Below, in pieces: positions 16,466 to 24,051 of a stretch of 55,151 bases of DNA. Position 1 is the first letter of the stretch. The number at the start of each line of letters is the position of its first letter. A model generated the notes under the pieces. The model did not search any database. It saw only the letters and a list, made by a program, of their open reading frames with translations, and was not told the origin of the DNA. Origin of the DNA: Pseudotamlana haliotis (lineage in GTDB: Bacteria; Bacteroidota; Bacteroidia; Flavobacteriales; Flavobacteriaceae). Made by a program: the position numbers and the translations under genes. The stretch lies in assembly GCF_008806375.1 (NCBI RefSeq), contig NZ_WAAT01000032.1, positions 340 to 55,490 of the forward strand, written 5' to 3'.

Positions 16466-17416
16466 GTTCAAGCTATCTTTCACGTACAACTTATTATCTA
16501 CTACAATTGGTTTTTCCAAGCCAATTCTAAATGATTTTTCTCCTTCAATTTTTACTTCTTGTATAAACTCTAGTTTTCCTGATTTTACATTAACTGCGCC
16601 AAATACAGGAATGTTCGTATCTCGATAACCTGAGAAGTATAACAAGTCTTTGCTATTGAAAGTAAGATGTGATGCTATGTGTAAATTCTCACTAAACTTT
16701 TGGTTGACTTCTTTCTTGCCTGTATTTGCATCAATTACCTCAAAGAAATTACCCGTTATACCATAAAGGTTATCATTCTGCTCCGCGTAACTATAATGAG
16801 ATAAGGAATTTTTATTACTCCAAACTTTTTCCCCTGATTGCCTATCAAACGCGATCAAGCTATCTGACATAGGAATAATGATATATTTCTTTGTTTCTAT
16901 ACTTTCCCCATTAATGATACTATTTAAGTCTGTTTGCCATAATATATTACAGTTTTCAAAATTTAAATATGCAATCTTATTTCCACCCCTGTTCGATAAT
17001 AATAAATGTGATTGATAAACATTTCTAAATGACATTTCTCCATTTATGGCCAATAATAATTTGCAACTTTGATCATAAATGGAGTTATCATACTTTTTGT
17101 CTTTTCTACGGTAAGAGGAAGATATATACCTATGATTTGATAAAGCCATAATATATTGATCATTAGATTTGCATACTTTTTCTAATTTCAAGTTTTCAAC
17201 ATCCAAAGATAAAAGGTCACTATCAACAGAAATATACAAATGACTATTAATAAGCTTACAATCAAAATCCCTTGTAAATTGATGCTCGAACTTTAATGTC
17301 AAATCTCTGATATCAAAAAATTTTAATACATGCTTACTTGAATAGTAAACAATACATTCATCATTTATGCTTGGGCAGGAATAAACATCATCTATTTTTG
17401 TAACTTTTTTAAACAT
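16421..17416 (-). CDS. Beta-propeller (PQQ/WD-like) protein, copy 1
   Basis: This 331-residue protein has repeating four-strand blades, recognisable in SDSLIAFDRQSGEKVWSN, GNFFEVIDANTGKKEVNQ and FGAVNVKSGKLEFIQEV. It has no signal peptide or membrane segment, so it should be cytoplasmic. The C-terminal TLHIFKKETTSTDV is identical to that of the propeller at 18267-19322, while the rest is strongly diverged. Its ATG overlaps by one base (TAATG) the stop codon of the start-less frame at 17416-17577, which suggests past translational coupling. In polymorphic-toxin loci this layout is typical of an immunity protein behind a toxin tip; that role is inferred only. Confidence 0.75.
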   Translation of the reverse strand: MFKKVTKIDDVYSCPSINDECIVYYSSKHVLKFFDIRDLTLKFEHQFTRDFDCKLINSHLYISVDSDLLSLDVENLKLEKVCKSNDQYIMALSNHRYISSSYRRKDKKYDNSIYDQSCKLLLAINGEMSFRNVYQSHLLLSNRGGNKIAYLNFENCNILWQTDLNSIINGESIETKKYIIIPMSDSLIAFDRQSGEKVWSNKNSLSHYSYAEQNDNLYGITGNFFEVIDANTGKKEVNQKFSENLHIASHLTFNSKDLLYFSGYRDTNIPVFGAVNVKSGKLEFIQEVKIEGEKSFRIGLEKPIVVDNKLYVKDSLNTLHIFKKETTSTDV

Positions 17417-17577
17417 TACTTTACTGAGAAAATTAAATCAAAATTGTCATCAATTAAATCTATCAATGCGTCTTTGGTTTTGGGTCCTATTTTAACTAAC
17501 TTATTAATCACATCTTGAGAAATTATGCCCCTCCCGCTAGCGCTCGACTGTGTCGGGTGCCCGTTATTGTGTCTACT
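17416..17577 (-). pseudogene. Start-less 53-codon frame, possible orphan toxin tip
   Basis: The frame is open from a TGA at 17578 to a TAA that overlaps the start of the propeller gene. It has no ATG. It reads SRHNNGHPTQSSASGRG at the start and ends KTKDALIDLIDDNFDLIFSVK. The first 15 codons match, base for base apart from transitions, the start of the other start-less frame (19327-19497); the remainder is unrelated. A constant 5' part followed by a variable 3' part right before a candidate immunity gene is what displaced polymorphic-toxin C-termini look like. No catalytic motif can be assigned. Confidence 0.45.
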
Positions 17578-17593
17578 TCATAAAAAAATCTAA
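17533..17593. repeat. GC-rich 61-bp patch, copy A
   Basis: It begins CCCGCTAGCGCTCGACTG and ends CTTCATAAAAAAATCTAA. It is far richer in G+C than its surroundings and contains the palindrome CGCTAGCG. The second copy at 19453-19513 differs at eight positions, all transitions. A shorter relative (TCCCGCTAGCGCGTACTTG) follows directly at 17594. Confidence 0.75.
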
Positions 17594-17828
17594 TCCCGCT
17601 AGCGCGTACTTGTAGTCCGTGCAACACAAATAGCTCAAAACAAATATAATGTAAAAACATCTAGCCAACTTGCTGTTGTTTTTGATGTAAATAGGCGACG
17701 TCCTTTTCTGTAGTTTTATATTTTGTAGACTTCTTTTATTGTTTTTTAGAAACTTTCTTGTGGTGCTGCTTTTGTATTTTATGTTTGGCACGTACTATAT
17801 GTTCGCTTTAGCGGGGTTCTTAAATTAA
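17594..17828. other. Gene-free stretch with degenerate GC-rich patches
   Basis: It starts with TCCCGCTAGCGCGTACTTG, related to the 61-bp patches, and includes a further GC-rich spot (GTTCGCTTTAGCGGGG) near 17803-17818. A 72-codon frame crosses it on the minus strand, but it is basic, low-complexity and overlaps the patch, so I do not call it a gene. The stretch looks like decayed cassette or repeat DNA. Confidence 0.5.
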
Positions 17829-18101
17829 TTATTTTTCATTAAACATTTTTAGACCATTTTTAAAACTAATTATTGCAAATAAAAAAATGATTATAACTAA
17901 TACATACCTCCAGTTGCTCTGTTCTATTATTGATATAGAGTATGCAATAGCTGACTGTTTAGAAGAGCTTATTTCACTATACGACTTACCTCCAAGCGTA
18001 GAAGAAAACCATTTAAAAGCAATTGCTAAAGCCATTAAGGTAAAAATTATTGATATAATTATATAGTCATACCAATTCATTTTATAATTTGTTTTTGCCA
18101 T
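17829..18101 (-). CDS. Small two-helix membrane protein, copy 2
   Basis: This 90-residue paralogue of 15982-16254 has about seven residue changes (for example ITS to IIS in the first helix, and the end KMFNEK instead of KIFKEN). The changes are conservative and keep both helices, which suggests selection on the protein. The frame also extends 15 codons upstream to MSRKYKFYNKEQPKQ, but in copy 1 that extension is cut after MSKKYKFYNKE by one extra base. The shared ATG at 18101 is therefore preferred. It follows the propeller gene 18267-19322 in the same direction. Confidence 0.72.
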   Translation of the reverse strand: MAKTNYKMNWYDYIIISIIFTLMALAIAFKWFSSTLGGKSYSEISSSKQSAIAYSISIIEQSNWRYVLVIIIFLFAIISFKNGLKMFNEK

Positions 18102-18311
18102 TTGTTTAGGTTGTTCTTTGTTATAAAATTTATATTTTCTACTCATATTAATTATTTCTGCTACTCATAGAATCAACTAAGTCTTTTAATAGAACACAGT
18201 AATATTCGGACGACCAAAAGAAAACAGTTATGGATTTACTTTATGGGTTCATGTTTAAACTTAATCTTAAACATCAGTCGAGGTAGTTTCTTTTTTGAAT
18301 ATATGGAGAGT
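17841..18311. repeat. Direct repeat R1 (471 bp), right copy
   Basis: Partner of 15994-16465, about 1.85 kb away in the same orientation. Recombination between the two would delete or amplify exactly one propeller-plus-membrane-protein module. Confidence 0.9.
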
Positions 18312-19322
18312 TTGTTCTGTATCTAATTGGTACAAATGAGTATTGGTAATCTTTGGAACGTTTGTACCAAGCCCTACATCCTTAAAAATATGAATCCAAT
18401 CCACTTTTTTTGTTTTTCTATTTAAAGAAAGGACCGAGCTTAAATCAACATTTGGAACTTCCTCTAAATAAGTATGTGCCGTTAAAAAAAGATGCTCTGG
18501 TGTAAAAGAGTTATTATTAAAAGGACGAAAATCGCTTACACCATACTTGGACAACTCATCTTTCAACTGATGATAGCTGATTTCTTTAGAGTCTAGGTTA
18601 ATTTCAAAATAAAAGGTATCAAAAACACCAATCAGCTTAGAAGCACTTTTGTCCAATACAAAATTCGTTGGGTCTGGAAGTACGTCTTTGTAAAATGATC
18701 CAACCTCAAAACCTTTCAGCTCACGCCATTGGTGAAGTATTCCTCCTGTATTCACATCAATCGATAATAGTAAATGATTACTACAGGCTACTAATAATTG
18801 ATCCTGATATATACCTAAAACCCTTTGGAGTTCAACTTCTTCAAATTGATTAAGCATTAACTCCCACTTAATTTGACTTTCTTTGATATCTAAAGCAGAT
18901 ATTTTATTCTTATCAAAATATCCGATGCCAACACCTGCAACTACCAATTCTATAGTATAATTTTCAAAGGGAAGTTCTCTTGCTTCGCTACAAGATTCAA
19001 GATCGAACATTCCAAGATTCCACATCCATTTCCTATTTTCTCTCCGAAAATTAATACAACAGAATACCTGATTGTTTGTAAGTGATTTTGGAAACAACGG
19101 AGTTTCTATTTCTTTGATTCGATTTCCAACCTTTAGAAACTCAATCCCATCATTATTATGGAAATAAATCGAATCATATAAAAACCAAAAAGAATAACCT
19201 TCAACATCTTTTATCAATTCAACATTATTATTATACAGGATGTTATTTTGATTTATAAAGACGTTACCCTTGAAGCATTTCAACCCTGATACATTACTCT
19301 TTCTTTCTATAATTTTATACAT
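18267..19322 (-). CDS. Beta-propeller (PQQ/WD-like) protein, copy 2
   Basis: This 351-residue protein is built of repeated strands with blade-like segments NKISALDIKESQIKWEL and LLLSIDVNTGGILHQW. No signal peptide or membrane helix. Its last 14 residues (TLHIFKKETTSTDV) are identical to those of copy 1, while most of the protein is not closely alignable by eye. The start ATG at 19322 is 4 bp after the stop of the start-less frame 19327-19497. The pair of propeller and small membrane protein is repeated downstream. Candidate immunity-type or scaffold protein; no function proved. Confidence 0.75.
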   Translation of the reverse strand: MYKIIERKSNVSGLKCFKGNVFINQNNILYNNNVELIKDVEGYSFWFLYDSIYFHNNDGIEFLKVGNRIKEIETPLFPKSLTNNQVFCCINFRRENRKWMWNLGMFDLESCSEARELPFENYTIELVVAGVGIGYFDKNKISALDIKESQIKWELMLNQFEEVELQRVLGIYQDQLLVACSNHLLLSIDVNTGGILHQWRELKGFEVGSFYKDVLPDPTNFVLDKSASKLIGVFDTFYFEINLDSKEISYHQLKDELSKYGVSDFRPFNNNSFTPEHLFLTAHTYLEEVPNVDLSSVLSLNRKTKKVDWIHIFKDVGLGTNVPKITNTHLYQLDTEQTLHIFKKETTSTDV

Positions 19323-19326
19323 ATCC

Positions 19327-19497
19327 CTATTCGACTTTTATAAACTTGAACAAAGCATCATCTTGGAATTCTATCATTTCTAAAAATTCAGTTTTCGCTC
19401 TTGCTTTATTAGTTGTAGAAAATAAACTTTCCTTTAAACCTCTTTGATTTCCCCCGCTAGCGCTCAACTGTATCAAGTACTCGTTATTATATCTACT
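19327..19497 (-). pseudogene. Start-less 56-codon frame, possible orphan toxin tip
   Basis: Open from a TGA at 19498 to a TAG at 19327, with no ATG before the last 16 codons. It begins SRYNNEYLIQLSASGG, parallel to SRHNNGHPTQSSASGR in the frame at 17416-17577, then diverges to GLKESLFSTTNKARAKT and ends ALFKFIKVE. It sits 4 bp upstream of the propeller gene. The shared head and different tails suggest two relics of variable toxin ends captured with their partner genes. No catalytic residues can be identified. Confidence 0.45.
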
Positions 19498-19513
19498 TCA
19501 TAAAAACAATCTA
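19453..19513. repeat. GC-rich 61-bp patch, copy B
   Basis: Second copy of the patch at 17533-17593. Compared with copy A, all substitutions run G to A or C to T (plus strand). It ends 12 bp before the corA stop codon, so it marks the right boundary of the island. Confidence 0.75.
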
Positions 19514-19525
19514 AAAGAATTGGCA

Positions 19526-20599
19526 CTACAACCACTTTTTACGTTTAAAATAATACAGCATACCTAAAAACATGGCAATCATAACCCCCCAAACTACAAA
19601 ATAACCGTATTTGAAATTGAGCTCTGGCATGTATTGAAAGTTCATACCATAAATACCAGCAATAAAGGTGAGGGGGATAAAAATGGACGCCATAATGGTT
19701 AAAACTTTCATGACTTCATTCATTTTATTGCTGATGCTCGTCATGTACATATCCATTAAACTGGCAGCCATTTCTCTGTAAATATCAATACTTTCTATGA
19801 CCTGAATAAGGTGGTCATAAATATCTCTAAAGAAGGTAACGGTTTTTTTCTCTATAAGTGGATTTTCATTTTTGTCAATTTTAATAAGCATTTCACGCAG
19901 CGGAAACATAGCAAGTCTTATTTTTAGAATTTCATGCTTTAAATCACGAATGTTTTTACTAGTTTGATCATTCACATCACCAGCAAAAATAGCGCTTTCA
20001 AAATTTTCGACTTTATCGCCCAAAATTTCAATCACACTAAAATAATGATCCACAATGGCATCAATAAGTATGTATAAAAGATAATCTGAGCCCAAAGATC
20101 TGGCACGACCTTTACCTGCTTTTATACGAGCTCTTACCGCATCAAAGACATCGCCTTCAGATTCTTGGAAGCTTAATACATAATTTTCACCTAAGACAAA
20201 ACTGATTTGCTCTGAAATAATATTATCATCATTCTCGTCATGATAAAGCATTTTTAAAACCACAAAAAGGTAATCGCCATAATCATCTAGTTTAGGGCGC
20301 TGAGATATACTCACTATATCTTCAATCACTAAGGGGTGGAGGTTAAAGTGATTTCCAAGATTTTGAATGGCGCTTACATGGTTAAGGCCATTGAGGTTCA
20401 CCCAAGTAACAGAGTCAGAGTTTTTAAAGTTATAGCTTTCTTCAACCGAAATTAATTCTGTGATGTTACAGCGTTGCTGATTGTAATCAAAAGCTTCAAT
20501 AAAGAGTTTTTCTTTGGAGCGTTCACCGGTGTAAATAGGACTGCCAGGAGCTTGTCCTAACTTTTTTTTAGAATGCTGTGTGCGTTTTTTTTTAGACAT
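19526..20599 (-). CDS. corA: Magnesium/cobalt transporter CorA
   Basis: This 357-residue protein has a large cytoplasmic N-terminal funnel domain (LNHVSAIQNLGNHFNLHPLVIEDIVSISQRPKLDDYGDYLFVVLKML), a long stalk helix and two C-terminal membrane helices. The selectivity signature YGMNFQYMPE stands between them. CorA pentamers conduct Mg2+ and Co2+ across the inner membrane. The N-terminal 25 residues are basic and poly-Lys/Ser-rich. An MscS-type channel gene lies 32 bp upstream on the same strand, so the two ion-channel genes may share a transcript. Confidence 0.96.
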   Translation of the reverse strand: MSKKKRTQHSKKKLGQAPGSPIYTGERSKEKLFIEAFDYNQQRCNITELISVEESYNFKNSDSVTWVNLNGLNHVSAIQNLGNHFNLHPLVIEDIVSISQRPKLDDYGDYLFVVLKMLYHDENDDNIISEQISFVLGENYVLSFQESEGDVFDAVRARIKAGKGRARSLGSDYLLYILIDAIVDHYFSVIEILGDKVENFESAIFAGDVNDQTSKNIRDLKHEILKIRLAMFPLREMLIKIDKNENPLIEKKTVTFFRDIYDHLIQVIESIDIYREMAASLMDMYMTSISNKMNEVMKVLTIMASIFIPLTFIAGIYGMNFQYMPELNFKYGYFVVWGVMIAMFLGMLYYFKRKKWL

Positions 20600-20631
20600 A
20601 GAAAAAATAATATTATAAATATAATGAAATA

Positions 20632-21180
20632 TTAAACCGCATCACCATCGTCTTCTTGAGGTTTTACAATGGCATCTTTCTTAATGAGCGTGACTGCTTT
20701 TTGAAGCATTAAATTATTGGGGTAGGTTACTAAATTGCCATTGTCTAAGCGTAAAAGTATTTGAAAGGCACGAATGTCTTCAATAATAGCGGTAATAGGG
20801 AAGTCCTGATCGTGAATTTCTATTTTGTCACCTACTTTATAAGGAAAGTTGAAAAACATGATAATTCCTGAAGTGACATTGCTTAGAATAGACCAAATCG
20901 CAAAAAGCCCAATACCAATAACTGCAAAGATGGAAGAAAATAAAACGGTGAGCTCTTTTAGGTTGGCACCGAAAATTATGGACTCAAACAGTAAGCCAAT
21001 TATAAAAAAAATGACGGTAACGTAACGACGCATTAATCGGATACGGGCTTCATTAATTCCATTTTTTCTAGCCACCTTTGAGATGGTAAAATTGACGATA
21101 AAACGTAAAATGAGCAGCGCAATAATGATTAGTGCTGAAATAATTAGCTCGTTTTGATATACCTTATGAAAATCTAGCAT
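20632..21180 (-). CDS. Small-conductance mechanosensitive channel family protein
   Basis: This 182-residue MscS-family protein has three membrane helices (IISALIIIALLILRFIV, YVTVIFFIIGLLFES and LTVLFSSIFAVIGIGLFAIWSI). The last is followed by the pore-lining LSNVTSGIIMFFNFPYKVGDKIEI and a short beta domain with TIIEDIRAFQILLRLDNGNLVTYPNNLM. It lacks the large C-terminal vestibule of E. coli MscS (286 residues), so it is a minimal form. It should open under membrane tension. Upstream partner of corA. Confidence 0.92.
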   Translation of the reverse strand: MLDFHKVYQNELIISALIIIALLILRFIVNFTISKVARKNGINEARIRLMRRYVTVIFFIIGLLFESIIFGANLKELTVLFSSIFAVIGIGLFAIWSILSNVTSGIIMFFNFPYKVGDKIEIHDQDFPITAIIEDIRAFQILLRLDNGNLVTYPNNLMLQKAVTLIKKDAIVKPQEDDGDAV

Positions 21181-21237
21181 ATGAGTTGTTTTAGTTTTGG
21201 GTTTAATGAGAAGTGTAATCGTTTTGAAGCGGCAAAT

Positions 21238-22194
21238 TTACTCTAAAAACAGTGTGTCTCGTAAAATTTCATGCTTGTTTGCATTCTTTTTCCAATAAGC
21301 AGATTTTATGGTTTTTAGCTTGCTAGCCTTAGTTGTAATTTCCTTAGTATTTTCTCCAAAACCACTTTGGAAGGTTTCTTCCCAACTTAGTATGTCATAA
21401 GGAAATTCTGGGTTGAATGTAATTTTTAGGTTTCGGTTTAATTCTGGGTACTTAATAATGTACTGGCCGGTTTTTAATTCCGCGAAAGCGTGATAGGCTT
21501 TGATATCAATATGTTTTAATCGTGTAAATTCAAAAGAAGGAATAATTTGTTGTTCACCGGTAGGTAAAGACTTTGGGTCGATACGCAACTGTGTCCATAA
21601 TTCGTTTTCTAAAATGGTTTTGTTGAGGTTGAATTTTTCATCAGCTTCACCTTCAAAATAGGAATGCGAAGTGATTTCAAATTGCTCACGATTATTGAGT
21701 TGTGTATATACTTGTCCGCACCACTCCTGTACCGAATTTGATACTTTCAAGGCGTGTTGTTGGTTAGATACGGGGTAGAACACGCTTTGCATGATGGAAT
21801 ACGGATAAATTCCGGTATTAAAATTTTTGGTTGCATTCAGCTTTAAAACGGGAATATTTTCTGGGTTTTGACGATCGGCTTTGACTTGCTTTTGCGGAAG
21901 AAAATCTTCAGTCACATAAATTAAAACAGCGGTGCCTTCACGAAGTTCACCATAACGTGCTTGTTCGAGTTTGTATGATGAAATTTCAGCTTCACCCGCA
22001 TACCAATAGGTTTTGAATGCTGAAGATAAATTTGATTTGGGATTTGAAGTTTCTGTTTTAGCTTCTGCAGTTTCTTCAGTTTTGGTAGTTTCTGAAGTGT
22101 TTTCCGTATGCGTTGATTGGTTACAAGAAAACAAAAAGGTACATAGCAGAAAGCTTGTCAAACAGTGTTGTTTTATAGTTGACATTTTGCTCAT
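21238..22194 (-). CDS. Putative lipoprotein of unknown function
   Basis: About 318 residues from the ATG at 22194. The N-terminus TSFLLCTFLFSC ends in a lipobox cysteine, then follows a Thr/Glu-rich linker (THTENTSETTKTEETAEAK). The rest has WYAGEAEISSYKLEQARYGE and a beta-rich body without a known motif. It should be a lipid-anchored envelope protein. An in-frame ATG at 22239 would overlap the maf gene by 17 bp and give a poor signal peptide, so the later start is preferred. It lies directly after maf. Confidence 0.75.
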   Translation of the reverse strand: MSKMSTIKQHCLTSFLLCTFLFSCNQSTHTENTSETTKTEETAEAKTETSNPKSNLSSAFKTYWYAGEAEISSYKLEQARYGELREGTAVLIYVTEDFLPQKQVKADRQNPENIPVLKLNATKNFNTGIYPYSIMQSVFYPVSNQQHALKVSNSVQEWCGQVYTQLNNREQFEITSHSYFEGEADEKFNLNKTILENELWTQLRIDPKSLPTGEQQIIPSFEFTRLKHIDIKAYHAFAELKTGQYIIKYPELNRNLKITFNPEFPYDILSWEETFQSGFGENTKEITTKASKLKTIKSAYWKKNANKHEILRDTLFLE

Positions 22195-22222
22195 AATAAC
22201 TTTTAACCCTAAAGTTAAGAAG

Positions 22223-22816
22223 TTATTTGCCTTCCGCAATGGCGTTTAAGGTTTTATAAACTTGATGAACGGGTAAACCCATCACATTGAAATAAGAACC
22301 TTCAATTTTTGTAACGCCTATTTGCCCGATCCAATCTTGAATACCATAAGCCCCAGCTTTATCGAAAGGTTTGTCGTTTTCAATGTAATATTTAATTTCA
22401 GCATCACTTAAAGCTTTAAAAGTCACTTTGGTGATGTTGTGTATGGTTTTTTCAAAGGTTGTGGTGGTAAAACACACTGAGGTAATCACTTCATGCGTGG
22501 TGTCACTAAGCGACTTCAGAGTTTCAAAAGCATCTTGGGCGTCTAATGGCTTGCCTAAAGCTTTGTTATTGTGCCAAACAATGGTATCGCTGGTTATTAA
22601 TATATCATTTTCTTGAAGCTCATTTTTAAAAGGCAGGGCCTTAAGTTGTGCTAAGTAGTTACTAATTTCAAAATGTGTTAAGCGATTTGGATATTCTTCT
22701 TTAATGGGTTTTAGCCGAATTTCGAAATCTAAATCTAAATTTTTGAAAAATTCTTGTCTTCTAGGAGAACCTGAAGCTAAAATAATATGGTAGTCTTTTA
22801 AAAGGTCTTTAATCAT
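22223..22816 (-). CDS. maf: Maf-like nucleotide pyrophosphatase
   Basis: This 197-residue protein has the Maf signature IILASGSPRRQEFFKNL near the N-terminus, followed by ITSDTIVWHNNKALGKP and DKAGAYGIQDWIGQIGVTKIEGSYFNVMGLP, all conserved blocks. Maf proteins hydrolyse non-canonical or house-keeping nucleoside triphosphates (m7GTP, UTP, dTTP) to monophosphates, acting in nucleotide cleaning and cell-division arrest. Its start overlaps the end of the prenyltransferase gene by 4 bp, so these two are translationally linked. Confidence 0.95.
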   Translation of the reverse strand: MIKDLLKDYHIILASGSPRRQEFFKNLDLDFEIRLKPIKEEYPNRLTHFEISNYLAQLKALPFKNELQENDILITSDTIVWHNNKALGKPLDAQDAFETLKSLSDTTHEVITSVCFTTTTFEKTIHNITKVTFKALSDAEIKYYIENDKPFDKAGAYGIQDWIGQIGVTKIEGSYFNVMGLPVHQVYKTLNAIAEGK

Positions 22817-23691
22817 GAACTCAGAATTACAAACTTGTATAAAAGTAAGGAAAGCATTCCGAAAAGCATAACGATTTTATAGACCGAACTTATATGGTGA
22901 AAATCTTGCTTTGTAGTTGCCGAAAAGGTTTTTATGATGATATAAATGAGTGGTGCTACAATAAGAATTAAGAAATAAATCACAGCCGTTTGTTGTTTGT
23001 ATAATACAGATGTGATGTAATAAATGGTAGCGAATAAAGGGATGAAATTTAGTCCGATTAATATGTTTTTAGTACGATCGCGACCTAGGACAATAGGCAA
23101 GGTGTTCATACCTGCTTTGTAGTCACCGTCAATGTCCTCAATATCTTTAGCTATTTCCCGTAAAAGGTTAATTACAAAAGCGAAAACGGCATAATCCCAA
23201 AGGATTTTAAAAAAAGTGAGCTGCATGGAACGGTTTTCGGGTGTCATGACCGGAAGCAAATCGAAAACACCAACAATAAGAATGCTTGACGCAACTAGTA
23301 AAGAAATGACTAGATTCCCTATTAAAAGTGTTCGCTTTAAAGTATTGGCGTAAACATAGAGTAGTGCTGAAATTAAAACGAAAATGGTAAAAAACGGTGC
23401 TTTTCCAACGTGATGCGATAAATAAAAACCAACACCAACACCTATTAAATTTAGTACAATAAAAAGATTATAAGCGGCCTTTTCAGAAACGGTTTCACCT
23501 ACAATAATTTTATCTGGTTTATTAACAAAATCGGTTTCAATATCCTGTATATCATTCATTACATTTCCTGCTGCTGCAATACAAACGGTAGCTAAAGCTA
23601 GTAAGGAAATACCAAAAAGATCTAAAGCCGTTTGTACGCCAAAAGGTTCTAAAAGCGCGTATTTAATTAAGAATTGCACAAGGGCAATCAT
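22813..23691 (-). CDS. UbiA-type prenyltransferase (geranylgeranylglycerol-phosphate geranylgeranyltransferase-like)
   Basis: This integral membrane protein has at least 292 residues and about eight helices. The aspartate-rich motif is NVMNDIQDIETDFVNKPDKI, with a second at LREIAKDIEDIDGDYKAG, which bind prenyl diphosphate through Mg2+. It matches the UbiA family branch often annotated in flavobacteria as (S)-2,3-di-O-geranylgeranylglyceryl phosphate synthase-like; the acceptor is not known. The first ATG (23691) probably is not the start: upstream codons in frame read ILNLIRWKNLI, a conserved N-terminal helix, back to a stop at 23760, with no ATG, GTG or TTG. An ATT at 23751 is the best candidate. 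Confidence 0.88.
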   Translation of the reverse strand: MIALVQFLIKYALLEPFGVQTALDLFGISLLALATVCIAAAGNVMNDIQDIETDFVNKPDKIIVGETVSEKAAYNLFIVLNLIGVGVGFYLSHHVGKAPFFTIFVLISALLYVYANTLKRTLLIGNLVISLLVASSILIVGVFDLLPVMTPENRSMQLTFFKILWDYAVFAFVINLLREIAKDIEDIDGDYKAGMNTLPIVLGRDRTKNILIGLNFIPLFATIYYITSVLYKQQTAVIYFLILIVAPLIYIIIKTFSATTKQDFHHISSVYKIVMLFGMLSLLLYKFVILSS

Positions 23692-23764
23692 TATTAAATT
23701 TTTCCAACGAATGAGGTTTAATATGGCGTTTAGTTGGTTGATGGTTAAAATGATATATTATAAG

Positions 23765-24051
23765 TTAAATATAAAAAGTTAGAAGTGAACTCTGAAGTTT
23801 CAATTTGTGTTTTCGGTTTCACGATTAAACAAATAAACATATTTAAGTTAAAAGTTAAAAATGAAATATTAGAAGTTAAATATAAAAAGTTAGAAGTGAC
23901 CTTTGAAGTTTCAATTTGTGTTTTCGGTAACACGATTCAACAAATAAACATATTTAAGTTAAAAGTTAAAAGTTAAGAGTTATGAAGTTTCAATTAGTGT
24001 TTTCGGTTACACGATTAAACAAATAAACGAATAAACATATTTAGTTAAAAA
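23765..24051. repeat. Imperfect tandem repeat, 111-bp period, AT-rich
   Basis: TTAAATATAAAAAGTTAGAA recurs at 23765 and 23876, and GAAGTTTCAATT at 23794, 23905 and 23984, so there are two 111-bp units and a shortened third. Each unit holds TTTTCGGT-n-CACGATT-AAACAAATAAAC and runs of GTTAAAA. It fills the gap between the prenyltransferase and phosphatase genes. Short frames through it repeat with the unit and are not genes. Confidence 0.9.

Noticed and set aside
17573-17791. 72-codon open frame on the minus strand in the island
   Set aside because: It is basic, low-complexity and crosses a GC-rich repeat patch and the start-less frame region; no conserved motif, and the surroundings look degenerate.
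18102-18146. N-terminal extension MSRKYKFYNKEQPKQ of the second small membrane protein
   Set aside because: In the near-identical first copy the extension is broken by one extra base, so the shared ATG is the likely start of both.
23745-23976. Short frames in the repeat tract, and the possibility of a CRISPR array
   Set aside because: The frames merely follow the 111-bp unit. There are no short palindromic repeats with unique spacers and no cas genes.
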